Positions 51,101-59,838 of a stretch of 64,000 nucleotides of DNA are shown one piece after another; positions within the stretch are counted from its first letter, which is position 1, and every line of letters begins with the position of its first letter. Origin of the DNA: Actimicrobium sp. CCC2.4 (GTDB lineage: Bacteria; Pseudomonadota; Gammaproteobacteria; Burkholderiales; Burkholderiaceae_D); NCBI RefSeq assembly GCF_034347385.1, contig NZ_CP133777.1, positions 2,728,001 through 2,792,000 on the forward strand, in the 5' to 3' direction. The translations under genes and the position numbers were made by a program. The notes beneath the pieces were generated by a model. The model was not told where the DNA came from. It searched no databases and saw only the letters and a program-made list of their open reading frames with translations.

Positions 51101-54100
51101 AGTCGCTGTCTGGCGGGATCGCACCCGCCTCTCTGGATGGCCGCATCGGGTATGCCGTGCGCATGCGTGCATACGCCAGTCCCAACAACAGCTTCCTCTG
51201 GGAAAACACCAGCGAACTAGCCTTGATGAGCCTGAGTACCGATACCGGCGATCTGTATACCAGGGGGAATATATCGCTCGCAGCGTTGAAGGTGGCAGGT
51301 CTCTCGCCTATCAACACGCAAGGCGCTCACCTGCAATGGAACAAAAATTGTTGCGAAGGCAAAACCTATCTGATCAACCAACGCGGTTTCGGATTTGGTG
51401 GTATTTCCTTTGGCGAATCAACCCTGACCGATGTCTACACCGAGAACATGGCGCTCAGTGCCAGCGGCGCATTGACCGTGGTCGGCAGCGTGACAGCACC
51501 GTCGTTCATTGGCAGCGGCGCGGGATTGACCGGCCTGAGTGCCACTAGCATCACCACCGGCACGCTGGCCGTGGCAAACGGCGGCACCGGACTAAGCACC
51601 ACGCCAGCCAATGGCCAGCTACTGATCGGCAATGGCAGCGGCTACACACTGGCCGGGCTGACCGGCACGCCCAGCCAGATCACTGTCACGCCCGGCAGCG
51701 GCAGCATCACGCTCTCGCTACCGCAAGACATTGCCACCGCCAGCAGCCCGACTTTTGCCGGCCTGACATTGACGGGTGCATTGGGTGGCACCACGGCCAC
51801 ATTCACCAATGTAAAAACCGGCGATGGCACGGTTGGTGCACCGGCCTTCGCGTTCACGGCGGAGCCCAATACCGGCCTGTATCGTCCTGCGGCCAGCCAG
51901 CTTGCTGCCAGCGTGGCGGGAACGCGCAGCCTGTGGATTTCTACCGGCAGCGTTGCAGTAGGTCGGAATGCGCTAATCGCCAATACTGGAGGTTCTTACA
52001 ACATTGCCTTTGGTTACGAAACGCTCCTCAAAAATACCGACGGAGTTGACAACAGCGCCAGCGGTGCATTCGCATTGCGCAAAAACACGGTTGGAAACTT
52101 TAACACCGGCACCGGCAAGTCTGCGTTATACGAAAACACCATTGGCAGCTATAACACCAGCACCGGCGCCTATGCGTTATTCCAAAACACCAGCGGCAGC
52201 TATAACGCTGCCAACGGCTCGAATGCCCTGTACTCAAATACCACGGGAGCAAACAACACGGCGATGGGCTATGCCGCAGGAACTCCGGCAACCCTGTCCA
52301 CCACCGGCAGTTATTCGACGTTTGTTGGTGCCAATGCCACCGTCGCCGATACGGCGCAGATGGCATCGGCCAGTTACATCACCCTTCTTGGCGCTGGTGC
52401 GACCGCCTCGGGAATCACGGGTGCGAGCAATCAGAGCGTCTATATGACCGCGATCGGTGCAGGGGCATCGGTGACGACGGCGAATACCGTCGTGCTGGGC
52501 CGGACGACATCCGATGTGACCGTCATCGGTGCCACTGGCGACGACGGAACAGGAGCAACGAACAGGCTGCAAGTCACCGGCGGCATCAAATCCACCGGCA
52601 CCGTGACGGCGGCGACATTTTCCGGTAGCGGCAGCGGATTGACCGCGCTACCGGCGGGTGTGCTTAGCGGTACGATTCCATCGGCGGTGCTGGGTGCGTC
52701 GACCGTGTACATCGGCACCACGGCCGTCGCGTTGAACCGGGCTTCGGGCGCGCTGGCGCTGACCGGCACCAGCATCGACGGGAATGCCGGCACCGTAACC
52801 ACGACGCTGGATGCGGCCACCAACGCAACCCGGTACGTCGCGTTTGCCAATGCCTCTACCGGACCTCAGAGCCTGAGCCTCAATACCGCACTGACGTACA
52901 ACCCGAGTACCGATACCCTGTCGGCAGGTAACCTGAAAACCGGCGATGGCACGGTTACCGCACCGGCCTTCGCGTTCACGACGGAGACCAATACCGGCCT
53001 GTATCGTCCTGCGGCCAGCCAGCTTGCTGCCAGCGTGGCGGGCGCACGCGGTCTATGGATTACTACCGGCAGCCTTGGCCTCGGAAGCGGTGCCCTCGCC
53101 TCGAACACGTCGGTCATCAATAACAATGTTGCGGTGGGTCAGAATGCACTGACCGCCAATGCGAACGGTTATGAAAACACTGCCTCCGGTTCCAACACGC
53201 TCGTCACTAATACCGATGGATATCGAAACAGTGCCAGCGGTGCCTATGCATTGAACAAGAACACGATCGGCAATTCAAACTCCGGTACCGGCGCCTATGC
53301 GTTATTCCAAAACACCACCGGCAGCTATAACGCTGCCAACGGTGGCTATGCCCTGCGGCGGAATAACACGGGAGCTAGCAATACAGCGATGGGCTATGCC
53401 GCAGGAAATACGACAACCCAGTTCATCACCGGCAATTATTCGACGTTTGTTGGTGCCAATGCCACCGTCGCCGATACGGCGCAGATGGCATCGGCCAGTT
53501 ACATCACCCTTCTTGGCGCTGGTGCGACCGCCTCGGGAATCACGGGTGCGAACGATCAGCTTGTCTATATGACCGCGATCGGTGCAGGAGCATCGGTGAC
53601 GACGGCGAATACCGTCGTGCTGGGCCGCGTGGGCGATAGCGTGGCCATTGGCCAGACGAATTCCGATGGGAGCTACAAATTTTTTGTAGCGGGTACGGCC
53701 GGTGGCACCTCGGGCTTTGTCAATACCTCAGACGCGCGCTACAAAATGAATGTGACACCCGTCATCAATGCCATCTCAACCATCAAGAATCTGAACGGCG
53801 TGCACTACGAATTCAATCGTGCGGCCTTCCCGGAAAAGAATTTCGAGAACGGTCGTCAGCTCGGCTTCATTGCCCAGCAAATCGAACCGTTCGTACCCGA
53901 GGTCGTGCGGACCGATCGCGATGGATACAAAGGTGTCCAGTACTCGCAACTGGTACCGCTGCTGGTCGAAGGCATCAAGGAACAGCAGCAGATCCTGCAG
54001 CACCTGATCAAGAAAGATCCCGCCACGCTGCTGGTCGATATCAAGACTTTCCAGGGCAACGACGCGGTGTTCGAAAACATCAAGTCGACCAACATCAAGA

Positions 54101-54444
54101 CCGCCAATTTCGAAGCCGAAACCGCCCGCATCAAGAAGCTGGAAGCCGATCGCATCGATACCAAATACCTGCGCTCGGACGTGATGAAGACCGGCGAGAC
54201 CGAGGTGTTTGTCAGCCTTGGCGCGTTCCAGCCGATCTTCGCGCCGCTGGCCGATGCGCAGTACATCGTCAATGCCACGGCCGAGGATGGCAGCAGTGCG
54301 TTTGCGTCGGTGGCCTTCATGGCGGGCAGGATCACGGTGACGCCGATCAGCGGCAAGGGCGTGGATGTGACGACGATGGGCTCGCAGGTCGGGCTGGTGG
54401 CGGCCAGCAAAAAGGTCAAGGCGACCTGGATACGGATGAGTTGA
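48127..54444 (+). CDS. Giant secreted fibre with YadA-like repeats and peptidase S74 self-cleaving chaperone
   Basis: A 2105-residue exported protein. A Sec-type signal peptide (about 20 residues) is followed by a unique N-terminal domain; a phage-tail-fibre-like stretch (near 265-330, repeated TGN and ATRLAVARTIEMTGD); three blocks of YadA-head-like repeats built on NTAxGxxAL (about 484-771, 1271-1444, 1641-1821); then a peptidase S74 intramolecular chaperone starting SDARYKMN with the conserved Ser at 1868 and GFIAQQIEPFVPEVV, where trimerisation and self-cleavage are expected. About 85 further residues (from 2020) form an extra C-terminal domain. ATG 48127 follows GAGGAATCC. It is probably the displayed adhesin of the surrounding machine. 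Confidence 0.85.
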   Translation: MKPPRLLVITTLLLALPAEAVRTNELVGSFKVAADLARRASQEMAVRQAANIITTVIASTPDPDGDAFPEPPAFLTGAGPAGGGLVPTGLGAPISDGYGGKLGYCAWDNGSITGSANRLNGSASDTGAVTFAVVSAGLDGVFNRSCAQIASGAVTTDDDFVVSYNTAQIRQGVGGTVYFGDPVADMTALGLLTSGIKDGELRLVKSDNTLWRWNTAGSNWTSASNTYTASNVLITGGTINGTAIGNVTPSSGSFTTLAASGGITGNLTGNVTGNLTGNVTGSVTGNAGTATRLAVARTIEMTGDGNWSVLFDGSGTATGALVLASTGVGAGSYGSNVSVPTFTVDAKGRLTAAANVVITPSLSSLTGAAAANTIGNGAYAQSWNWQLAGNTSAFSIGETAASSGGSGAQTLLNIGTLAGSTAVPLRVLSRGVEAFRVDSINPQIVANNGSAAAPSYTFTGDQSTGLYLLAAGQLAASVAGTRGLWISAGNTAIGSRALGNNTVGIDNAALGNGALFSNTTGSYNTASGASALQYNTTGGGNSAFGTNALNGNSTGYNNVAIGINSLLSNTTGINNVATGAVALRNNATGSYNSALGANALEGNTTGSSNTASGASALQYNTTGSQNSAFGVNALNSNTTGLYNTASGTSALQYNSTGNGNSAFGGNALISNSSGYDNVAIGANTLYSNTIGRYNVAVGRDALITNTTGVWNVANGAFALYSNNGTGNTATGNATLGKSVSGNYNTATGFGAGDTAFSYLSGSNSTFIGAGATIADNAQMASASNITLLGANTLASGLGALNLDAYMTAIGAGASVASVNTVVLGRTNDRTVIGATGDDLSGNKLQVTGGIQSKINSSGTGLNLVNTLGGAGSFIDIGAANYGYASNGYPATIRFVDSGYSSHITFRTKNSGASTNIDAERMRLTTDGKLLIGSSTDNGSGDLLQVAGGMTVSGGAKISVQNNQDGGNTRGIFLWDVADSAWGMYMGTSGAGKSLSGGIAPASLDGRIGYAVRMRAYASPNNSFLWENTSELALMSLSTDTGDLYTRGNISLAALKVAGLSPINTQGAHLQWNKNCCEGKTYLINQRGFGFGGISFGESTLTDVYTENMALSASGALTVVGSVTAPSFIGSGAGLTGLSATSITTGTLAVANGGTGLSTTPANGQLLIGNGSGYTLAGLTGTPSQITVTPGSGSITLSLPQDIATASSPTFAGLTLTGALGGTTATFTNVKTGDGTVGAPAFAFTAEPNTGLYRPAASQLAASVAGTRSLWISTGSVAVGRNALIANTGGSYNIAFGYETLLKNTDGVDNSASGAFALRKNTVGNFNTGTGKSALYENTIGSYNTSTGAYALFQNTSGSYNAANGSNALYSNTTGANNTAMGYAAGTPATLSTTGSYSTFVGANATVADTAQMASASYITLLGAGATASGITGASNQSVYMTAIGAGASVTTANTVVLGRTTSDVTVIGATGDDGTGATNRLQVTGGIKSTGTVTAATFSGSGSGLTALPAGVLSGTIPSAVLGASTVYIGTTAVALNRASGALALTGTSIDGNAGTVTTTLDAATNATRYVAFANASTGPQSLSLNTALTYNPSTDTLSAGNLKTGDGTVTAPAFAFTTETNTGLYRPAASQLAASVAGARGLWITTGSLGLGSGALASNTSVINNNVAVGQNALTANANGYENTASGSNTLVTNTDGYRNSASGAYALNKNTIGNSNSGTGAYALFQNTTGSYNAANGGYALRRNNTGASNTAMGYAAGNTTTQFITGNYSTFVGANATVADTAQMASASYITLLGAGATASGITGANDQLVYMTAIGAGASVTTANTVVLGRVGDSVAIGQTNSDGSYKFFVAGTAGGTSGFVNTSDARYKMNVTPVINAISTIKNLNGVHYEFNRAAFPEKNFENGRQLGFIAQQIEPFVPEVVRTDRDGYKGVQYSQLVPLLVEGIKEQQQILQHLIKKDPATLLVDIKTFQGNDAVFENIKSTNIKTANFEAETARIKKLEADRIDTKYLRSDVMKTGETEVFVSLGAFQPIFAPLADAQYIVNATAEDGSSAFASVAFMAGRITVTPISGKGVDVTTMGSQVGLVAASKKVKATWIRMS
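51814..53072 (+). repeat. Direct repeat A within the fibre gene (51814-51950 and 52936-53072)
   Basis: Two about 137-base near-identical segments, offset by 1122 bases, both in frame. They encode the KTGDGTVxAPAFAFT ... LYRPAASQLAASVAG unit that introduces a YadA-like block. A more diverged third copy lies near 49490-49600. Such copies can recombine and change fibre length without breaking the frame. Confidence 0.85.
52261..53627 (+). repeat. Direct repeat B within the fibre gene (52261-52502 and 53386-53627)
   Basis: Two about 242-base segments offset by 1125 bases, nearly identical through most of their length. They encode the end of a YadA-like block (AMGYAAG ... TVADTAQMASASYITLLGAGATASGITGA ... 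TANTVVLGR). Together with repeat A they show that a module of about 1.1 kb was duplicated. Confidence 0.85.
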
Positions 54445-54525
54445 CGGCAGCGGAAATCGGTTGAAGCAGCGCGGTCGCGTTGGTTTATGTGCAGGTTGGC
54501 AAGCAGGTTCGCTACAGGAAAAATC

Positions 54526-56172
54526 ATGAAAGTTCCATCACGTCGTTCCGTATTTCATTCCCCTGTTCATTCGGCACCGCGTCCGGCTGCGCTGGCAATG
54601 GCTCTGCTGCTGGCCTTGAATGGCTGCGCCAGTTTTCCAAGACCGCTGGCGAAACCGCAAGAAGCCATGATCAAGGCAGCAGACAGTCGCACCATCGACG
54701 ATGACGGCACCGATGCCAGCCTCGATATCGATGCCGGTTTCGGCAGTGACGAAGTGTTCATGCTGAAACCCATCGTCGAGAGTTCCCGCCTCCCGAACAT
54801 CGCGTTGCGCGGTCTGAGTGTGACCGAATCGGGGGTCTACGATGCGCTGCGTCTGGTGCTGAAAGACACCGGCATTGCGCTCAATATCGAAGGCGGCAGC
54901 AAGGGCAGCGAACGCTTCGGGCCGATCTCGGCCTTCGATGTCAAGGGCAGCCTGGCCGAGGTGCTGGACAACCTGTCGGAATCGATCGGCTTTTTTTACC
55001 AGTACCGCAAGAACACGCTGTTCATCCAGCCCGAGCAGCAATTCGTCGTCGAGTTGCCGCCGGCGCTGTCCGAGGACAATGCGGCCGGCCTGACCAACAC
55101 GCTGCAATTTCTGGGTGCGAAAGATCCGTACATCGATCGCTTGAATCGCTCGCTGGTGTTCCGCACCAACCGGCCTTCGCTGGCCAAGATCGAAAGCTAT
55201 CTGCAAAAGATCCGCGAGACGCGCTCGCTGATTATCTACGACGTCAATATTTTCCAGGTCGACCTGAAGGACAACTCGGATACCGGCATCCAGTGGAACA
55301 AGCTGGCCTGGGCCGGTACGCCGGGACTGGCAGCCAATCCGGTGAGCACGGCGACGACGGCGGTCACGCCAGCGGTAGCCGGTGCCACTGCCGCGACCAC
55401 CGCAAGCAAGAATATCGGCAACGCGATCAGCGGCGGGATAGCCGGACTCGGGCTGGGACTGGTGCTGTCGTCGTCGCGTTTTTCGGTCGACATGCTGATT
55501 AATTTTTTGCAGACGCAGGGCAACGTCAAGGCGATTTCGCGACCACGGCTGGCGGTGATTTCCGGCACCAAAGGCAGCTTGCGGGTCGGGCAATCGACGA
55601 CGTATGTATCGAAGGTGGGCACTAATTTTTCGACCTCGGTGAACCAGGTCACGACCGAAACCAGCGACCTCAAGACCGGCCTTGACCTCGCGTTATTTGG
55701 CGACTTCAGCGACAACACGGTCTACACCCGCATCGGCCTGTCGATCTCGGAAATCGTCAGCCTCAACAAGTTCACCGCACTCGGCACCGACCTGACTTTG
55801 CCGACCACGGCTGACCGCGAAATCAATACCGTGATCCGGGCGCGTCCCGGCGACATGATTCTGTTGGGCGGCATCACGATCAACCGCGATGCCAGCGATG
55901 TCCGGCGCGGGGTCACGCAGAACGGCAGCAGCGACACGGTGACCCGCTCCGAGCTGGTGCTGGCACTGAAATCGAAGGTGGTGTACTTCCGCAGCAAGGG
56001 CTATCAGCAGGCGATGCCGAAGGTGCCGGCAGTGCTGCCTGTATTGCCTGGCAGCGGTGCCGTTGATCCGGTGGGCCCGACCGAGACGGCGGCGCAGTCG
56101 GCGTTATCCGGATTGCGATTGACTTATGCGCTACCGGTCGACTGGAATACGCCGGCGCTGGCCAAAAAATAG
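54526..56172 (+). CDS. Lipoprotein secretin, PilN/GspD-type outer-membrane channel
   Basis: A 548-residue secretin. A lipobox ends at Cys34 (LLLALNGC), so it is a lipoprotein like type IVb PilN. N-domains follow (ALRGLSVTESGVYDALRLVLKDTGIALNIEGG; RPSLAKIESYLQKIRETRSLIIYDVNIFQV), then the beta-barrel secretin domain with FSVDMLINFLQTQGNVKAISRPRLAVISG and a C-terminal MILLGGITI block. ATG at 54526 follows AGGAAAAATC. It ends the cluster and gives the outer-membrane exit for the fibre or pilus. Confidence 0.9.
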   Translation: MKVPSRRSVFHSPVHSAPRPAALAMALLLALNGCASFPRPLAKPQEAMIKAADSRTIDDDGTDASLDIDAGFGSDEVFMLKPIVESSRLPNIALRGLSVTESGVYDALRLVLKDTGIALNIEGGSKGSERFGPISAFDVKGSLAEVLDNLSESIGFFYQYRKNTLFIQPEQQFVVELPPALSEDNAAGLTNTLQFLGAKDPYIDRLNRSLVFRTNRPSLAKIESYLQKIRETRSLIIYDVNIFQVDLKDNSDTGIQWNKLAWAGTPGLAANPVSTATTAVTPAVAGATAATTASKNIGNAISGGIAGLGLGLVLSSSRFSVDMLINFLQTQGNVKAISRPRLAVISGTKGSLRVGQSTTYVSKVGTNFSTSVNQVTTETSDLKTGLDLALFGDFSDNTVYTRIGLSISEIVSLNKFTALGTDLTLPTTADREINTVIRARPGDMILLGGITINRDASDVRRGVTQNGSSDTVTRSELVLALKSKVVYFRSKGYQQAMPKVPAVLPVLPGSGAVDPVGPTETAAQSALSGLRLTYALPVDWNTPALAKK

Positions 56173-56188
56173 CGGCTGATGGGGTGAG

Positions 56189-56330
56189 CGGTGCAATGCC
56201 CTGCGGTTATTGCACCCTACCTGGTGGGTAATGGGGCTGGCTTATTGGCAGGCAAACTTGCCCGTCGCCTCCTCATGAAAGCCGCGACGGCCTTTCGCGT
56301 AGGGTGCAATAACCGAAGGGCATTGCACCG
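56189..56330. repeat. Extragenic inverted repeat, REP/MITE-like
   Basis: Thirty-two-base arms at 56189-56220 and 56299-56330 are inverted copies with one mismatch, each containing GGTTATTGCACCCTAC or its complement, flanking 78 bases. The element fills the gap between the convergent secretin and DUF3943 genes. A fragment with the same core (GATGCACCCTAC) appears near 18217. It may double as a bidirectional terminator. Confidence 0.75.
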
Positions 56331-56339
56331 AATGTCCTG

Positions 56340-57818
56340 TCAGCGCCAGTCAACACTACCGAAGCCATCCTTGGCCAGCAGCGTGTAATACAGGCCAACC
56401 GTGGCGCGGCTCTGGGTCTGGTTGCTCAATCCCGGATAAGACGCATCGCGGTGCGACCACAAATACTTGAGCGCGAGCGCATGCTGCCGGTGGACACGCC
56501 AGGTCACCGACGCATCCGCACGGATGATGTTTTCATGACCGCCACGACTGGCGGCGGCGACATTGCTGACGAAGTATTCCCGGGCGGTGAACGATACCGC
56601 CGCCGCATCCGCCAGGATCATGCGCAGCGACACCAGCGCTTGCGGCGCCACGCCGTAGTTGTAGTCGCGCTCGCCGGCCGTGCGCACACTGCCGGCAGCG
56701 GCATAGCCGATACCGGCGGTGGCGGTACCCTGCATCGAAATGGCATTGGAGAGCCACCATTGCGCGGTCGAACCGAGCGATAACGCCGTGCTCGATACCC
56801 GGAACAGTTGCGGCGCGATGTAATCGTAGCTGCCATACAGGCCCCAGATACCGCGGTAATCGTTGCCGAATTCGACCTTCCGGCCGATCAGCAGGCCGCG
56901 GTTATGGATGCTTTCGACCCCGCTGCCGCTTGAGCCGGTGACCTCGAGATTGAAGTAATCAAATGGCCGGTCGTAGCGATAGCCGCTCTTGCCCGGCAAG
57001 CCATAATCGATGGCGAAATTGGCAACGACTTCAGTGCGCTTGTCCTGAGCAGAAGGACCGAGCACGACCTGGGTGGCGTTGCTGACCCCAAGCTGCAAGC
57101 GGCCGTAGTACGCCGGATTGTTACTGGCAAAAATCTTGTCGAAGCGATTGCCGAAGGCCAGCCGGTTGAACCCGGTCGGTGGCGAAATGGCCGCTGCCGC
57201 CACTTCGCGCAAGTTTGATGGCAGTCCGCTGCCGTTCTCCAGTACCAGGCTCGATAAGCGGAACAGCGACTCGCCGAGGAAGCTGCCGGCGATCCCGCTG
57301 GCAATCTGGTCGTTGCGCGAAGGTCGGGTCGCTTCGCCGAAGACTTCCCAGAAAGCGCTGCCGGCAAAGGTGTAGCCCAGCGATTCCCAGTAATTCATGC
57401 CGGTCGAACGGGCAAAGCCGTGATACATCGCGCCCTGGTACGGATGCCAAATCTGGTTGGTGTTGTAGGGGTCGTTGTCGACTACCCAGCTGCTGCTGAT
57501 GTTGCGCTTGATGGTCGGGACGGTGACGTTGTAGTCGGTGGTGGTCTTGTCGAAGCGATGGTTCAGGCGATTCAGGATGACATCGAAACCGATGATTTCA
57601 AGGGCCGGCAAGACGTAGTCTTTGGACTGTGCAGCGCTGGCGTCGGACTTCACTGTACTGCCCAGGTCGGGCAAGTCGGACCGCATCATCCCGCCCTGCC
57701 CGCTCGTGCGATCAATCATTTGCGCGGAAGCGCCGGACGCGCCGGCCAGTGTCAGGGTTAGTACGGCACTGCCACGGCGGAGCAATCGGCCTGCAGGAAA
57801 AAACGGGGATGTCGTCAT
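56340..57818 (-). CDS. DUF3943 outer-membrane-type protein
   Basis: A 492-residue exported protein with a signal peptide (AVLTLTLAGASGASAQ). The block VVDNDPYNTNQIWHPYQGAMYHGFARSTGMNYWESLGYTFAGSAFWEVFGEATRPSRNDQIASG is typical of DUF3943. The second half alternates polar and aromatic residues in the manner of beta strands and ends near LYYTLLAKDGF, consistent with a barrel. Function is unknown for the family. It converges with the pilus-like cluster across the extragenic repeat and is probably not part of it. Confidence 0.8.
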   Translation of the reverse strand: MTTSPFFPAGRLLRRGSAVLTLTLAGASGASAQMIDRTSGQGGMMRSDLPDLGSTVKSDASAAQSKDYVLPALEIIGFDVILNRLNHRFDKTTTDYNVTVPTIKRNISSSWVVDNDPYNTNQIWHPYQGAMYHGFARSTGMNYWESLGYTFAGSAFWEVFGEATRPSRNDQIASGIAGSFLGESLFRLSSLVLENGSGLPSNLREVAAAAISPPTGFNRLAFGNRFDKIFASNNPAYYGRLQLGVSNATQVVLGPSAQDKRTEVVANFAIDYGLPGKSGYRYDRPFDYFNLEVTGSSGSGVESIHNRGLLIGRKVEFGNDYRGIWGLYGSYDYIAPQLFRVSSTALSLGSTAQWWLSNAISMQGTATAGIGYAAAGSVRTAGERDYNYGVAPQALVSLRMILADAAAVSFTAREYFVSNVAAASRGGHENIIRADASVTWRVHRQHALALKYLWSHRDASYPGLSNQTQSRATVGLYYTLLAKDGFGSVDWR

Positions 57819-57975
57819 GAGCGCTTATCGGAGAGGATGCCGGCGCACAAAGGACGCCAAGTCTGCACGACATGATCTCCCGCGCGCACGACAACCTGTG
57901 TTCGCTGGCACTCATACGTTTCAATCCAGAAAGCTTAGTGTCGCAACGACCACATTCCGGCAAGCGCCGGCCACA

Positions 57976-59703
57976 CTAACCAAGCGCTTGCAGATGATTC
58001 GAAAACCCCTGCTCCTGTTCACAGCGCCACGTGAACCAGAGCTTGCCATCGCTGGCCGGATCGACCTCGACGGCGAGCCAGTTGCGCGCGGCCATCATGA
58101 ATTGGCTGTGTCCGGGAAAACGCATCATCTCGACCTGATGCTGGGCATCGATCAGCTGAATCTTGCCGGCGGCGTTGTTCAGGTAACCGAGGAAGAGCTT
58201 GTCCAGCAATCCCGACAACGACGGATGCACCACGGCCGAAGACGTGAACTGGTAGATCCGGCTCCAGTTGTCGACCGGGGCGATGTCGCGCCGATAGGCG
58301 ATGCCCCAGGCGGCGACGTGGACATCGCCGGACAGGATCGCGACCCGTATCTTGTGCGCTTCGGCCAGGTCGGTCAGGGTTTGCAGCAAGCGCTTGCGTT
58401 CGCCTTCGTGGTCGTCGTCGGACCACTGGTCCTTGAGGTCATCGGTGCTGCTGTCGAGGACATTGTCCCCGCCCAGCAAGTTGCTCAGTCCCGCTGCCAG
58501 CGTCAGTTTTGGATGCACCACTGGCACCGACGACATCAATAGCAAATGCAGGCAGGCAGGTGTGGCACTGCCAAGCACACCCAGCCAGCGCTGCAAAGCC
58601 TGCCAGGTGGCCGGCCCCATGACTTGCGTACGCGAGCGTTCGCTGCGCAAATCCGGCACCACGAGAGCGACTGGCCCAAGACGGAACGCCATCGAAAAAC
58701 CCGGCTGCCCATCGAGCAGCGGCAAGGCCAGCGCATCGTGCTGCAGTTGTTTGCTCCAGCTTACCGGGGCATACAACGGGTCGCGGGACGCGACCGCTGG
58801 CTCGGGCAAGGCCGGCAAATCCGTCAGCACGTGCTGCAACTGGCAGACCCAGAAGGCACGCCGGGCACTGCACAACAGCGCACGAAACACCGGACTTTGC
58901 TGCATCTGCGGACTGTACGAACCCCAGCCGTCCACAATATCGTGGTCATCCCACATCATCACGGTGGGGATGCGGGCCAGCGCATCGGCGCAATCGCGGT
59001 TCGGCTGCGCAGCGTCCCAGGGCCGGCGCGAGGGCGGTAACCAGCGTGCGCCGTACAGGTTGAAATAATAATTATCGATATCGCGTTCGAGCGCCTTGCC
59101 GACCGGGAAGCGCAATTGCTCATCGCGCGACAGGCTGACCCATGCCCGCAGCGCCGGCAAGTCTTGCCAGATCGAATCGCAATACAACTGGTCGCCGCCC
59201 ATCAGCAGCAGATGAAAGCGCTGCACCTGATGTTGCTGCAAACGGGTCTCGTGCCACAACTGTTCCTTGTCGAGCACGGTGTCCTTGTTGCGGATCGCCG
59301 GATCATGGCTCTCGAGCAGGTCGGCCCAGACCGCGCCGGCCGGACGCACCAGCTTGCGCATGCCGTTCGGGTCCGAAAAGCCGTTGCACGAGACATAGGC
59401 CATATGCGGCACCTGCCCTGCCCCGGGCACCGTGAAATGCCAGCGTACTGTGCCATCGGCAAGTCCGAAAGAGACGGTGCGCTCTTGGGGCTGCAACGGG
59501 CAGCTGAGGTCATAGCGCAGGAATTGGTGCCGGGCGTTTTTGACCAGCAACACCGGCGGCGGGCAAGCTTGCTGATCGCGCTGAAAGGTGGGGACCGGAT
59601 CATCAGCAGCCAGGCCGATCAGCGCAGTGACGCGCCATTGCCCGTCATCACCGCAACCGCAAAACGACAGGACCGGACCAAGTGTAAAGCGTGGTGTGGA
59701 CAA
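57976..59703 (-). CDS. PhoD-like metallophosphatase, cytoplasmic type
   Basis: A 575-residue metallophosphatase related to PhoD but very different from the one at the window start. Motifs: LLLMGGDQLYCDSIW, VMMWDDHDIVDGWGSY, LLMSSVPVV and ILSGDVHVAAWGI. There is no signal peptide. The best start is TTG at 59703, placed after a perfect AGGAGGT; an upstream in-frame codon at 59793 would add 30 residues reading through that ribosome-binding site. Substrate unknown; such proteins in other bacteria act on phosphodiesters or lipids. Confidence 0.85.
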   Translation of the reverse strand: MSTPRFTLGPVLSFCGCGDDGQWRVTALIGLAADDPVPTFQRDQQACPPPVLLVKNARHQFLRYDLSCPLQPQERTVSFGLADGTVRWHFTVPGAGQVPHMAYVSCNGFSDPNGMRKLVRPAGAVWADLLESHDPAIRNKDTVLDKEQLWHETRLQQHQVQRFHLLLMGGDQLYCDSIWQDLPALRAWVSLSRDEQLRFPVGKALERDIDNYYFNLYGARWLPPSRRPWDAAQPNRDCADALARIPTVMMWDDHDIVDGWGSYSPQMQQSPVFRALLCSARRAFWVCQLQHVLTDLPALPEPAVASRDPLYAPVSWSKQLQHDALALPLLDGQPGFSMAFRLGPVALVVPDLRSERSRTQVMGPATWQALQRWLGVLGSATPACLHLLLMSSVPVVHPKLTLAAGLSNLLGGDNVLDSSTDDLKDQWSDDDHEGERKRLLQTLTDLAEAHKIRVAILSGDVHVAAWGIAYRRDIAPVDNWSRIYQFTSSAVVHPSLSGLLDKLFLGYLNNAAGKIQLIDAQHQVEMMRFPGHSQFMMAARNWLAVEVDPASDGKLWFTWRCEQEQGFSNHLQALG

Positions 59704-59838
59704 AGTACCTCCTCGATGCCAAAGGAAAATCACAGTGAGTGAAGTGGCAAAACCAAAGGAGTGTAGAGGGACAGCGACGACAGCTAGCCGCAATATCGCT
59801 GCGGTTTAAGCAGCATCAATAACGCGCCTGCGCGGTGT

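Noticed and set aside
48127-54444. Prophage tail-fibre gene
   Set aside because: S74 and tail-fibre motifs are real, but no capsid, tail, lysis, integrase or terminase genes are nearby, while secretin, ATPase and pilin-like genes are.
40287-56172. Canonical type II secretion system
   Set aside because: There is no full set of pseudopilins G-K, no GspD with S-domain features, and the lipoprotein secretin with PilO2-like and PilR-like proteins fits type IVb pili better.
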